64,000 bases of DNA. Source: Bryobacteraceae bacterium. GTDB lineage: Bacteria > Acidobacteriota > Terriglobia > Bryobacterales > Bryobacteraceae. The translations under genes were made by a program, and so were the position numbers. Positions 53,811-62,620 of the stretch are shown here, piece by piece. Within the stretch, counting starts at the first letter, position 1, and each line of letters opens with the position of its first letter. Where the stretch lies: contig JANWVY010000004.1 in assembly GCA_025056455.1 (NCBI GenBank), positions 62,001 to 126,000 on the forward strand, read 5' to 3'. The notes beneath the pieces were generated by a model. That model was given only the letters and a program-made list of their open reading frames with translations. It ran no database searches and had not been told where the DNA came from.

Positions 53811-54740
53811 ATGACTGAAGGAATTCAAGCGGAACGCCCCGGTGTGGAGTGGGGCGGAGAAGACCCAAGCAAGCCGTCGGTTTCCGAAACGGAGAACAGT
53901 TTCTCAGAGCTTCACCCCGGGCCAGAGGCGACAGCTAGCGCAGATAGCGTTGTCGACGCGGCCCAATTGCTCGGCGAGCAAGCGTTGAGTCACGGTCCGG
54001 CCATCGATGAGCGGGTTTTGCAGAGGGCGATGGTGGAGGCAGCGGTCTACGTCACCGAAGAGCCCTTGACCGTAGAGCAACTTTCACAAGCGCTGGAGCT
54101 TCCCAGGGACCGAATCAAGGAGATTCTCGCCGAGCTCGTTGAAACCTATTCCTCGCCGTCCCACGGCATCACCGTCCGGGAAATCGCCGGCGGCTATAAA
54201 ATGGGCACGAAAGCGGAGCACCATGAGCGCATCCGCGCTTTTGTCAAGAAATTGAAGCCGCCCTTAAAGCTGTCCATGGCGGCGCTCGAAACGCTGGCCG
54301 TCATCGCGTATAAGCAGCCCATTACGGCCCCAGAGATCATGGAGATTCGTGGCGTTCAAGGCGCGGGCGTTCTCAAGACTCTGCTTGAACGCAAGCTAAT
54401 TGCTCCTGCTGGCCGTAAGCAAGTGGTGGGCAAACCCATCCTCTACAAGACCACGAAAGAATTTCTGGTTCAATTCGGTTTAAAGGATTTATCCGAGCTT
54501 CCCACGCTGAAGGAGTTTGAAGATTTACGCCGGCTGGCCTTCAGCGATGAGGATGGGACGGCTGGTTCGAGGTCCCAGCCCGGGCATGCACCGGTAGAGG
54601 AGCAAACTGGCAGCTCGGAGTCGCCGGATGGAACTCCCGTCGCCCTCTCCCACACCCCCGAGGCTTCCTCGCAACAAGGGGTGCAATCGAGCCTCGAGCC
54701 GGGAACCGAGGCAGCACAGTTTGACGAAAACCAAGCCTAG
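53811..54740 (+). CDS. scpB: Segregation and condensation protein B
   Basis: 309 residues. The tandem winged-helix core (about 65-245) has EAAVYVTEEPLTVEQLSQAL, the central ALETLAVIAYKQPITAPEI and GVLKTLLERKLIAPAGRKQV. A 60-residue acidic/polar N-terminal extension and a 65-residue Ser/Gly/Pro/Gln-rich tail flank it, making the protein longer than the usual 180-200. Dimerises on ScpA in condensin. Between scpA and the pseudouridine synthase gene. Confidence 0.95.
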   Translation: MTEGIQAERPGVEWGGEDPSKPSVSETENSFSELHPGPEATASADSVVDAAQLLGEQALSHGPAIDERVLQRAMVEAAVYVTEEPLTVEQLSQALELPRDRIKEILAELVETYSSPSHGITVREIAGGYKMGTKAEHHERIRAFVKKLKPPLKLSMAALETLAVIAYKQPITAPEIMEIRGVQGAGVLKTLLERKLIAPAGRKQVVGKPILYKTTKEFLVQFGLKDLSELPTLKEFEDLRRLAFSDEDGTAGSRSQPGHAPVEEQTGSSESPDGTPVALSHTPEASSQQGVQSSLEPGTEAAQFDENQA

Positions 54741-54752
54741 AATTCCCACAAC

Positions 54753-55550
54753 ATGGCGCTCGAGCGACTGCAAAAAATTCTCTCCCGGGCCGGCGTGGCA
54801 AGCCGGCGCCACGCCGAAGAGTTGATTCTAGCCGGCGCCGTCACGGTCAACGGAGCTGTGGTGACGGAGCTCGGATCCAAGGCGGATTTCGAGCGCGACC
54901 ACATCAAGGTGCAAGGCAAGCTCCTACGGCCCCCCAAACGGCTCCTTTACTTGGTGATGAACAAGCCGAAGGGTTGCGTCACCACGACTCACGATCCGCA
55001 GGGCCGAAAAACCGTCATGGACTTTCTCAAGGGCGTGAAGGGGCGAGTTTATCCAGTGGGTCGCCTGGATTACGATGCTGAGGGCTTGCTGTTGTTTACC
55101 AACGACGGGGATTTCGCCAACTCAATTACTCGCGCTGCGAATAAGATCCCCAAGTACTACTTGGTCAAAGTGAACGGTCAGTTAAACGCCGAGCAAGAAA
55201 CTGCCTTCCGTAGAGGAATTCCGCTCTACGGGAAAAAAACAGCTCCGGCAGGGCTTAAGCTAGTCCACCGCGCCGAAAATCCGTGGTATGAAGTCCAGCT
55301 GATTGAAGGCCGCCAAAATCAAATCAAATTGATGTTCCGGCATTTTGGCCTGCAGGTTGAAAAGCTCAAGCGGGTGCGAGTTGGCTTTCTCGAGTTGGGA
55401 AATCTGAAGAGCGGTGAATTTCGTGAGTTAACCCCGCAAGAAGTGGAGCAGTTCCGGCGCCTCTTCGAGCGCGCGGCAGGCAAACAGCTTCGCCGGCATG
55501 CTACCTCGCCAGGCAAGCGCAAGCAAGGAGAGGACCATGACGATCGCTGA
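54753..55550 (+). CDS. rluB: RluB/RsuA-family pseudouridine synthase
   Basis: 265 residues: an S4 RNA-binding domain (LQKILSRAGVASRRHAEELI) followed by the synthase domain with the catalytic-Asp motif GRLDYDAEGLLLFTNDGD. Similar proteins (RluB) modify 23S rRNA at position 2605; RsuA/RluE/RluF are alternatives. The scpA-scpB-rluB order is common in many bacteria. A basic Arg/Lys tail closes the chain. 12 bp after scpB. Confidence 0.92.
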   Translation: MALERLQKILSRAGVASRRHAEELILAGAVTVNGAVVTELGSKADFERDHIKVQGKLLRPPKRLLYLVMNKPKGCVTTTHDPQGRKTVMDFLKGVKGRVYPVGRLDYDAEGLLLFTNDGDFANSITRAANKIPKYYLVKVNGQLNAEQETAFRRGIPLYGKKTAPAGLKLVHRAENPWYEVQLIEGRQNQIKLMFRHFGLQVEKLKRVRVGFLELGNLKSGEFRELTPQEVEQFRRLFERAAGKQLRRHATSPGKRKQGEDHDDR

Positions 55551-55932
55551 CGTATTGAAGGCAACCAAAACCATCGCCGTTGTCGGTTTGTCGAACCGTA
55601 AATTCCGCGCCAGCCATGGCGTTGCCCGCTACTTGCAACAGCAGGGATATCGCATTATTCCTGTCAATCCCAACGAATCCACGGTGCTCGGCGAAAAATG
55701 CTACGCGTCACTAGTTGAAATTCCCGAACCAATCGATCTTGTCAATATTTTTCGCCGGCCGGAGTTCGTTCCCCCACTTGTCGAGGAGGCGATTCAAATT
55801 GGCGCTCGGGCGATCTGGATGCAGGAGGGCGTTATCCACGAAGAAGCAGCCGCGCGAGCCCGCCAGGCAGGACTTTTTGTGGTGATGGACAAATGCATTC
55901 TCAAAGAGCATCAAGCGCTCGTCTACGGCTAA
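55537..55932 (+). CDS. CoA-binding domain protein
   Basis: 131 residues of the Rossmann-type CoA_binding_2 family (YccU-like): TIAVVGLSNRKFRASHGVARY, YRIIPVNPNESTVLGEKCYA, IDLVNIFRRPEFVPPLVEEA and GARAIWMQEGVIHEEAAARA. The start ATG 55537 has AAGGAGAGG upstream and overlaps the rluB end by 14 bp. Related proteins bind CoA or acyl-CoA; the physiological role is unclear. Confidence 0.9.
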   Translation: MTIADVLKATKTIAVVGLSNRKFRASHGVARYLQQQGYRIIPVNPNESTVLGEKCYASLVEIPEPIDLVNIFRRPEFVPPLVEEAIQIGARAIWMQEGVIHEEAAARARQAGLFVVMDKCILKEHQALVYG

Positions 55933-55941
55933 TGGCTAGTG

Positions 55942-57255
55942 TCACTCCAACGGCTTCACAGGATCAATGAACGGCCAAATGACCGTGCCAGCGAGATATA
56001 CGCCCGCCATCAAGTAAAGAAACTGGTTCCAATCAGCCACTCCGGAGGACGCCTTCGAGGCGTCGAGGATAAAACCGCCAATGATGGGAGCCACAAAGCC
56101 CGCCATGTTCCCCATCATGTTCATCGAGCCCGCTAGTGTGCCTGCATACTTGCCGCCAATATCCATGCAGGCTGCCCAGGCGCCAGGCATGACCAGGTCA
56201 TTGAAGAAACTCGCGAAACCCATGAACAGCATGGCGTACAAGGGATGGCGGGTTTGAATGGAGAGGATTAATAACAAGCCCGCGCCAAGGAATCCTAGCG
56301 AGGCCATAAAACGACGAGTAAAGGAAATGCTTCCAGTCAGTTGCGCCACTTTTGGTGAGAGAAAACCGCAAAACAGCGAACCGAGGCCCCCTAAAAACAG
56401 CGGCAAGATTGCATACTGCGCGCTCTCCTCACGGCTCAAGTGGCGGTGTTCCTGAAGGTAGGTTGGAAGCCAGGTAATGTAGAAATACCAAGGGAAGGAA
56501 AGACAAAAGTACTGAAGCCAGAGCAACCAAACGCTACGATTGCGTACCAGCAAGCCCCAGGGGACATTTCCATGGCTTTCGGCGTTTTCCGAACAGGCTT
56601 TCAGTAGCTCGAGCTCCGCGGCGTTGACGCTAGGATGGTCTTTCGGATTGTCACGAAACCAGCGATAAAACAACACCGCCCAGATGACCCCAATGGCGCC
56701 GAACAGGACGAAGGCCATCCGCCAGTTCATGTAGCGAAGAGTGAAAATCACCAAGGGTGGCGTGAATGCGCCGCCCCAGCGCGCAAACGTCCACATGATT
56801 CCCTGGGCCCGTACGCGCTCGGCGGCAGGAAGCCACACGCTAAAGGCTTTCGTCAAATTCGGAAAGCAGCCTGCTTCGCCCGCGCCGAAGAGGAACCGTA
56901 CGATCCACATGGAGAGGAAATTCCAAGCGGCTCCGGTAAGAGCGGTAAAGGCGGACCACCAGATGACAATCCGCATCAGAACCTTCCGCGGACCCATCCA
57001 GTCGCCAAGCCAGCCTCCCGGGACCTCGAAAGCCGCATAAGCCAAGGCGAAGGCGGAAAAGATGGCGCCCATTTCTTTCTTGCTAAATTTGAGGTCTTCG
57101 GAAATGAGCGGGGCAGCTTGCGAAATGCAGACTCGATCGATGTAGGCCAAAATGGAGAGCGTCACGGCAAATACAATTACCCAGTGGCGAGCTCGAGTGG
57201 GTTTCTGTCCTACCGTGGCGGACCGATCAACCGGTTGGGTTTTGAATGTCGCCAT
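55942..57255 (-). CDS. MFS transporter, anion:cation symporter-like
   Basis: 437 residues and 12 predicted helices. The early motifs SILAYIDRVCISQAAPLISE and AYAAFEVPGGWLGDWMGPRKVL match the ACS group (hexuronate, glucarate, phthalate carriers). RFLFGAGEAGCFPNLTKAFS and ERVRAQGIMWTFARWGGAF are also typical. A carboxylate or sugar-acid substrate is likely but not certain. Convergent with the CoA-binding gene and divergent from rfaE2. Confidence 0.9.
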   Translation of the reverse strand: MATFKTQPVDRSATVGQKPTRARHWVIVFAVTLSILAYIDRVCISQAAPLISEDLKFSKKEMGAIFSAFALAYAAFEVPGGWLGDWMGPRKVLMRIVIWWSAFTALTGAAWNFLSMWIVRFLFGAGEAGCFPNLTKAFSVWLPAAERVRAQGIMWTFARWGGAFTPPLVIFTLRYMNWRMAFVLFGAIGVIWAVLFYRWFRDNPKDHPSVNAAELELLKACSENAESHGNVPWGLLVRNRSVWLLWLQYFCLSFPWYFYITWLPTYLQEHRHLSREESAQYAILPLFLGGLGSLFCGFLSPKVAQLTGSISFTRRFMASLGFLGAGLLLILSIQTRHPLYAMLFMGFASFFNDLVMPGAWAACMDIGGKYAGTLAGSMNMMGNMAGFVAPIIGGFILDASKASSGVADWNQFLYLMAGVYLAGTVIWPFIDPVKPLE

Positions 57256-57342
57256 ATGGATTTGGTTATCACATCATGAGGCGGCGGCCGCCTGCAACTG
57301 CCCGGCATGGCGCCTTGCAGGTGTGAAAACGCATCTTCGACA

Positions 57343-57822
57343 ATGAACACTATGGCGCCCGTCTACTCTCGCGAGCAATTGATCGCCGCCCGCGCAGAAT
57401 GGAAAGCTCAAGGCAAGAAAGTGGTGTTTACTAACGGCTGTTATGACGTCTTGCATCCGGGCCACATCCGGCTTCTTGAACGTGCGAAATCTCTGGGCGA
57501 TGTGTTAATTCTCGCTCTGAACACCGATTCGAGTGTGCGCCGGCTGAAGGGACCCAAGCGCCCTTTTTTGAACGAGCAACAAAGGGCCGAACTGGCAAGC
57601 CATCTTGAGGCTGTTGACGCGATCACTTTATTTGACGAGGACACTCCACGCGAGCTGATTGCCGCGGTGCTTCCGGACGTGCTGGTGAAAGGTGCGGACT
57701 GGGCCCACTTCATTGCCGGGCGCGAGGAAGTGGAGGCGGCCGGCGGCGTCGTCATGGCTCTGCCGCTGGAGCCCGGCTATTCAACCACCAACATCGTCGA
57801 GGAAATCGTCCGGCGAGGCTGA
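57343..57822 (+). CDS. rfaE2: D-glycero-beta-D-manno-heptose 1-phosphate adenylyltransferase
   Basis: 159 residues, the stand-alone nucleotidyltransferase half of HldE. Adenylylates heptose-1-phosphate to ADP-heptose for lipopolysaccharide core. The catalytic motif FTNGCYDVLHPGHIRLLERA and the family segment NTDSSVRRLKGPKRP are present, and VKGADWAHF follows. ATG 57343 gives the normal N-terminus; an upstream in-frame ATG (57307) has no support. The kinase partner is not here. Its stop overlaps the mfd start (TGATG). Confidence 0.93.
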   Translation: MNTMAPVYSREQLIAARAEWKAQGKKVVFTNGCYDVLHPGHIRLLERAKSLGDVLILALNTDSSVRRLKGPKRPFLNEQQRAELASHLEAVDAITLFDEDTPRELIAAVLPDVLVKGADWAHFIAGREEVEAAGGVVMALPLEPGYSTTNIVEEIVRRG

Positions 57823-60800
57823 TGGTACACCCAGCCATTCGCGATCTGTTCTCGAGCTTGGCCCGCGGACGAGCCTTCACCGAACTGGTACATGCTTTGC
57901 GAAGCCCGGGCGCCACGGTCCGTCTTTCCGGTCTCACGCCAACGGCCAAGGCCCTTTATCTCGTTCTGCTGTGGCAGGCGACGGAGCGGGCAATGTTGGT
58001 GATCACGGCGGACAATAAACAGGCGGAAGCACTGTCGGAGATGATTGAAACATTTTTTGAACTTCTTGTTTCCAGCAGGCACGCCGGCAGCCCCCAGTTC
58101 CTCCCAGCGCTCGACGTCATTCCCGGTCAAAAACTGTCTCCTCATAGCGACATCCTCGAGCGCCGCGCCGTCGGGTTATGGCGCATGGCGACTTCCAAGG
58201 CCCCAATCACCACCGTCCCCGCAGCCGCTGCGCTTTGGCGGGCGGAAGCGCCGGAATTCTACCGCCAGCTCGCTCTTTCGTTACGCGTCAACGAAGAGGC
58301 TCCGCTGGAGGACCTTATCGAGTATCTGGAAGCCAGCGGTTATGAGCGGCGAGAGCCTGTGGAAATGGTGGGAGATTTTTCGCGCCGCGGCGGCATTTTA
58401 GACGTGTTTCCCCCCGAGAGCACAAAACCCGTGCGCATCGAGTTTTTCGGCGACCTGATTGAGAGCATGCGCCGCTTCGAGGTCGAAACGCAGCGCTCTG
58501 TCCTCAAGATCAGTGACTGTACACTGCTCCCCTTGCGCGAGTTTCCCCGCACCCGCGAGATCATCAAGCTCCTCGGGGAACTGGCCTTGGAACCGGCCTG
58601 GGAATTTCACGTTGCGCAACACCGGCCCCGCAAGCAGACGCTGGCGAGCATCCTTTCCAACCCTCTCATTGTCTGGGATGAGACCGAGCAAATTGCGGAG
58701 TCGGCTGCCCGGTTCTGGAAGCGGCTTGAGCAATACGCCACACCCTCTTTGCCCCCAGCCTGGAATTACTTTACCTACGACGAGCTCGTCCAGAATTTGG
58801 GTGCCTACAGCTCTGTCCATCTCTCAGAGTTGGATCTGGAAACCAACCACGACATGCCGGGCTGGCACATACGCTCGCAACCCTCCATGTCGTTTCACGG
58901 CAACTGGAAAGCGGCGCTTGCCGAAAGTCGCACCCTCGTCGAGCAGGGGTATCGGGTCGTGTTCCTCGCGTCCTCTACCGGCGAAGTCGAGCGTTTGGCG
59001 GATGTGCTCCGCGAGTATTCGATTCCATTCCAGCTCAGCTTGGAGCTAGGCGAGGGCGCACCAGCCTACCTAGCCGAGCGCGCCTACGTGGCTGGTCCCG
59101 GAGTGAACACCTTCGTCATGAAAGGGAAAATCCCGCGCGGAACGGTGCTTCCGGAAGCCGGGGTTGTGCTGATTGGCTACGAGGATCTTTTCGATGCGTC
59201 CCAAGTGGTAGCGCGCCCGAGCGCTCCGGCAAAATCGGCTGTCTCAGCGTTTCAATTCGATCTAGCCGACTTGAAACCAGGCGACTTCGTTGTGCACGCA
59301 CAACATGGAGTCGGAAGATTTCTCGGAATTTGCGAACTCCGCCTGAGCGACACGCAAGGCGATTTCATGCTGATTGAATACGCCGAGAATTCAAAGTTGT
59401 ATGTTCCGTTAACGCGGGTTGATCTCGTTGAGAAGTACCGCGGCGTGGGAGAGGGACGGGCGCCAACGCTCGACCGCATGGGCGGCGTCACTTGGGCGAA
59501 AACCAAAAGCCGCGTTAAAGCCAAAATGCGCGACATGGCAGACGAGTTGTTGAAGCTCTATGCCGAGCGCAAAATGACCAGCGGCTTTGCGTTTTCCAGC
59601 GACAGCCCCTGGCAGCGTGAATTCGAAGACGCCTTCGAGTATGCCGAAACCAAAGACCAGCTCACTGCTGTGGCCGAGATCAAGCGCGATATGGAAAGTC
59701 CCTATCCCATGGACCGCTTGCTTTGTGGCGATGTCGGCTTTGGTAAGACCGAAGTTGCCATGCGGGCTGCCTTCAAAGCCTTGGGCGATGGCAAACAGGT
59801 CGCGGTGCTTGCGCCAACAACGGTGTTGAGCTACCAGCACTATGAAACCTTCAAACGCCGCTTTGCTCCCTTCCCGGTCCGCATCGAACTACTCAGCCGT
59901 TTTCGCTCGCCGAAAGAGATCAAACAGGTGCTCTCGGATCTGAGCCTTGGCAAAGTGGACATCCTCATTGGAACCCATCGCATTCTCTCCAAGGACGTTG
60001 AATTTCGTGACCTCGGGTTGCTGATCATTGACGAAGAGCAACGTTTTGGGGTGCGCCACAAAGAGCGCCTCAAGCAAATGCGCCGCAACGTAGACGTACT
60101 GACCATGTCGGCTACGCCAATCCCGCGGACCTTACACATGTCGCTGATTGGCCTGCGTGATATGTCGGTGATTGAAACGCCTCCAAGGGATCGCCTGGCG
60201 ATTCATACGGTTGTAGCCCACTTCGATTTCGAGTTGATTCGCGCGGCCATCGAACAGGAGCTTACGCGGGGCGGCCAGGTGTATTTTATTCACAACCGTG
60301 TGGAGTCGATCTATTCTCGCGCCGCGCAAATTCAAGAACTTGTGCCCCAGGCGAGGGTCGCCGTCGGCCACGGGCAAATGGAAGAAGATGAGCTTGAGAA
60401 AGTGCTCATGGGGTTCATGAAGCACGACTTTGACGTCTTTGTTTGCACCACGATTGCAGAGAACGGTTTGGACATTCCGCTTGCCAACACGATCATCATT
60501 GAAAATGCCGAACGCTATGGGCTTAGCGAGCTTTACCAGCTGCGCGGCCGCGTAGGCCGCTCCAACCGCCGCGCCTACGCCTATTTGCTGATTCCCCCAG
60601 ATAAAGCGCTCAGCGATACGGCTCGAAAACGGCTCGCCGCCCTGCGGGAGTTCAGCGACTTGGGCGCCGGATTTAAGATCGCTGCTCTGGACCTGGAGTT
60701 GCGTGGTGCAGGAAATTTGCTTGGCGGGGAACAGCACGGCCATATTGAGGCTGTCGGCTACGACACCTACGTCCGGCTTCTGGAGGAAACTGTCCGCGAA

Positions 60801-61304
60801 CTGAAAGGAGAGGAGATTCCTCTCGAAGTGAAAACGACGATCAGCCTAGGCCTCGACATTCGCATTCCCTCTGACTACATCGCCGATGAGCACCAGCGAC
60901 TGCGCGCCTATAAGAAAATCGCGGGCTTGACGAGCAAAGCAGCGGCCGAGGAAGTATTCAGCGAGCTAACCGATCGCTACGGCGAGCCGGGCCCGGCGGT
61001 GCGCAATCTCATCGCCTTTTCGCTGCTCAAAGCGAAGGCGGAAAAGCTAGGCGTGGAAACGATCGAGCGCCGCAGTGGCATGCTCAATCTGAAATTTCAC
61101 GAGCAAGCCCGCGTCGACCCGTTGAAATTGATGCAGCTGGTGGCCGCCACCCCGGGAGCGCAATTTACGCCCGCTGGCGTCTTGCGTTTGCCCCTCGCCG
61201 GCCGGGAGGATCCACATGACGTCATCCAGTTCGTCGATGACACACTCTCCCAGCTCGCCCTTGAGACGACGAACGCGAGTCAAGCGGAAATGAAGAAAGG
61301 CTGA
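57822..61304 (+). CDS. mfd: Transcription-repair coupling factor Mfd
   Basis: 1160 residues. Removes stalled RNA polymerase at lesions and recruits UvrA. The N-terminal UvrB-like domain (e.g. ALDVIPGQKLSPHSDILERR) is followed by the RNA-polymerase-interacting CarD-like domain (about 483-570; LKPGDFVVHAQHGVGRFLGI). The RecG-like translocase has Walker A GDVGFGKTEVAMRAA (about 634), DEEQ (about 735), the TRG segment HNRVESIYSRAAQIQELVPQ and TTIAENGLDIPLANT, and the TRCF C-terminal domain ends the chain. Normal length. Coupled to rfaE2 by a 1-base overlap. Confidence 0.97.
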   Translation: MVHPAIRDLFSSLARGRAFTELVHALRSPGATVRLSGLTPTAKALYLVLLWQATERAMLVITADNKQAEALSEMIETFFELLVSSRHAGSPQFLPALDVIPGQKLSPHSDILERRAVGLWRMATSKAPITTVPAAAALWRAEAPEFYRQLALSLRVNEEAPLEDLIEYLEASGYERREPVEMVGDFSRRGGILDVFPPESTKPVRIEFFGDLIESMRRFEVETQRSVLKISDCTLLPLREFPRTREIIKLLGELALEPAWEFHVAQHRPRKQTLASILSNPLIVWDETEQIAESAARFWKRLEQYATPSLPPAWNYFTYDELVQNLGAYSSVHLSELDLETNHDMPGWHIRSQPSMSFHGNWKAALAESRTLVEQGYRVVFLASSTGEVERLADVLREYSIPFQLSLELGEGAPAYLAERAYVAGPGVNTFVMKGKIPRGTVLPEAGVVLIGYEDLFDASQVVARPSAPAKSAVSAFQFDLADLKPGDFVVHAQHGVGRFLGICELRLSDTQGDFMLIEYAENSKLYVPLTRVDLVEKYRGVGEGRAPTLDRMGGVTWAKTKSRVKAKMRDMADELLKLYAERKMTSGFAFSSDSPWQREFEDAFEYAETKDQLTAVAEIKRDMESPYPMDRLLCGDVGFGKTEVAMRAAFKALGDGKQVAVLAPTTVLSYQHYETFKRRFAPFPVRIELLSRFRSPKEIKQVLSDLSLGKVDILIGTHRILSKDVEFRDLGLLIIDEEQRFGVRHKERLKQMRRNVDVLTMSATPIPRTLHMSLIGLRDMSVIETPPRDRLAIHTVVAHFDFELIRAAIEQELTRGGQVYFIHNRVESIYSRAAQIQELVPQARVAVGHGQMEEDELEKVLMGFMKHDFDVFVCTTIAENGLDIPLANTIIIENAERYGLSELYQLRGRVGRSNRRAYAYLLIPPDKALSDTARKRLAALREFSDLGAGFKIAALDLELRGAGNLLGGEQHGHIEAVGYDTYVRLLEETVRELKGEEIPLEVKTTISLGLDIRIPSDYIADEHQRLRAYKKIAGLTSKAAAEEVFSELTDRYGEPGPAVRNLIAFSLLKAKAEKLGVETIERRSGMLNLKFHEQARVDPLKLMQLVAATPGAQFTPAGVLRLPLAGREDPHDVIQFVDDTLSQLALETTNASQAEMKKG

Positions 61305-61424
61305 TTGAGCTTTTGTATTTGAGGAAGATTGCAGCAGAATTTTCGCGCTGTCGGATGTTCCCGGTTTTTTAGCGGGAAGCCGTGAACTTCCTGACCAGCC
61401 GGTGTTGACGGCCATTCTTCGGAG

Positions 61425-61500
61425 TGGTGGACGGCGTGGGGATCGAACCCACGACCTCAGCATTGCGAACGCTGCGCTCTCCCAACTGAGCTAGCCGCCC
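61425..61500 (-). tRNA. tRNA-Ala (anticodon CGC)
   Basis: Full cloverleaf on the minus strand: acceptor GGGCGGC/GCCGTCC, D arm GCTC-AGTTGGGA-GAGC, anticodon arm CAGCG-TTCGCAA-TGCTG (anticodon CGC, reads GCG), variable AGGTC, T arm GTGGG-TTCGATC-CCCAC, discriminator A. The 3' CCA is encoded (61425-61427). The G10-T40-type wobble at the bottom of the anticodon stem is acceptable. Confidence 0.96.
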
Positions 61501-61516
61501 ACAAAACCTATCCCTC

Positions 61517-61525
61517 AGTATATCA
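61517..61525 (-). promoter_or_regulatory. Extended -10 promoter for tRNA-Ala
   Basis: Minus-strand TGATATACT fits TGnTATAnT. Transcription would begin near 61510, about 10 nt before the mature tRNA 5' end. No clear -35. Confidence 0.5.
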
Positions 61526-61568
61526 TGCGATCTCGAGAGCTCATCTCGCTACAATAAGGGATCTGAGG

Positions 61569-62240
61569 ATGACCCTGGAAGAGCAACTCAAAAAAATGCA
61601 ACAGGACTGGGACGAGCGGGCCCGGCAAAACGCACGCTACTTTGTCAACACAGAGCGCGAGCACTGGACTGACGAAGAGTTCTTTCAGTCCGGCGAGCGC
61701 ACGGTAGCGGAAGAAATTCTGACTGACATGACCAACATCTGTCAGGGTAAGGATCCCAAGCAGATGAAGGTGCTCGAAATTGGCTGTGGCGCGGGAAGGG
61801 TCACACGCGCACTTTCCAATTTGTTTGGAAACGTTTGGGCAGTAGACGTGAGCGGGGAAATGCTCCGGCAGGCGGCAGCGGCTCTTGCTGACCGCAAGAA
61901 TGTGCACCTGCTGCAAACCAACGGCAAGGATCTAAGCGGCATTCGCGAAGATGGCACCTTCGATTTCGCCTTTTCGACGATTGTCTTCCAGCACATTCCC
62001 AGCCGCGAAATTATCGAGAGCTATGTGCGAGAGGTGCACCGCTTGCTGCGACCCGGAGCGCTGTTTAAGTTCCAGGTGCAAGGTGATTTTACGATTCAGA
62101 CTTCCCCCGACGACACCTGGTTAGGAGTGCCCTTCTCCGACGAAGACGCTGTGGCCATGGCTGAGCGCTGCGGTTTCGAGCCCCGGTATCGCCACGGAGC
62201 CGGCCAGCAGTATTTCTGGTTATGGTATTTCAAGAAATGA
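61569..62240 (+). CDS. Class I SAM-dependent methyltransferase
   Basis: 223 residues. The SAM-binding motif VLEIGCGAGRVTRALS is at about residue 66, followed by WAVDVSGEMLRQA, FDFAFSTIVFQHIPSREI and HRLLRPGALFKFQVQG. Substrate unknown; the fold is the broad Methyltransf_11/25 group found in lipid, sugar and small-molecule methylation. It stands alone between the tRNA gene and the convergent small coiled-coil gene. Confidence 0.9.
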   Translation: MTLEEQLKKMQQDWDERARQNARYFVNTEREHWTDEEFFQSGERTVAEEILTDMTNICQGKDPKQMKVLEIGCGAGRVTRALSNLFGNVWAVDVSGEMLRQAAAALADRKNVHLLQTNGKDLSGIREDGTFDFAFSTIVFQHIPSREIIESYVREVHRLLRPGALFKFQVQGDFTIQTSPDDTWLGVPFSDEDAVAMAERCGFEPRYRHGAGQQYFWLWYFKK

Positions 62241-62360
62241 GGAGTTCGGGCGGACAGGCTCCCCGATCGGTCGCGCGGAGCCTCTCGTGCGCTGCTCCCA
62301 CCTCTTCCGTGAGTCGTTTGTTCCGGCTCAGCGACAGCAACGATTTCCTTGCCTGAAGAT

Positions 62361-62543
62361 TCATCGTGTGCGCGCCCCCCGGGCTTTTGGTTTTGCCAAC
62401 TGATTTTCCGTTGTCGGCTTCCGCCTGCGCGGGGCCGATGGGTTTCGCGCATTCCCAGAAATCAGCTTCTCTAGATCCGCAATCGTGCGTTCGATCCGCC
62501 GCTGTTCTCTGCGCAGTTCTTCAATGGCCTTCCTCAAATCCAT
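62361..62543 (-). CDS. Small coiled-coil protein with basic tail (family member B)
   Basis: 60 residues starting at ATG 62543, where GGAGGGAG lies 9 nt upstream. Residues 1-27 form a coiled coil (MDLRKAIEELRREQRRIERT...LEKL) that matches the protein at 38737-38949 in 13 of 27 positions, followed by a basic Pro/Arg/Lys tail (PSAPRRRKPT...KPKARGARTR). A longer in-frame start at 62741 would run into tatC and is rejected. It lies 77 bp after the tatC stop and may be its last operon member. Function unknown. Confidence 0.65.
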   Translation of the reverse strand: MDLRKAIEELRREQRRIERTIADLEKLISGNARNPSAPRRRKPTTENQLAKPKARGARTR

Positions 62544-62620
62544 GCGCCGCCTCTCCCTCCTGTTGGACGCGGCAAGATGCCTCGAGCCTCGGATTCTGAA
62601 TCTCGGCGCTAGGGTGGAAT

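Noticed and set aside
61340-61385. Terminator for tRNA-Ala (TTCCCG/CGGGAA around a T/A-rich loop)
   Set aside because: The A/T run lies in the loop, not after the stem, so it does not fit an intrinsic terminator.
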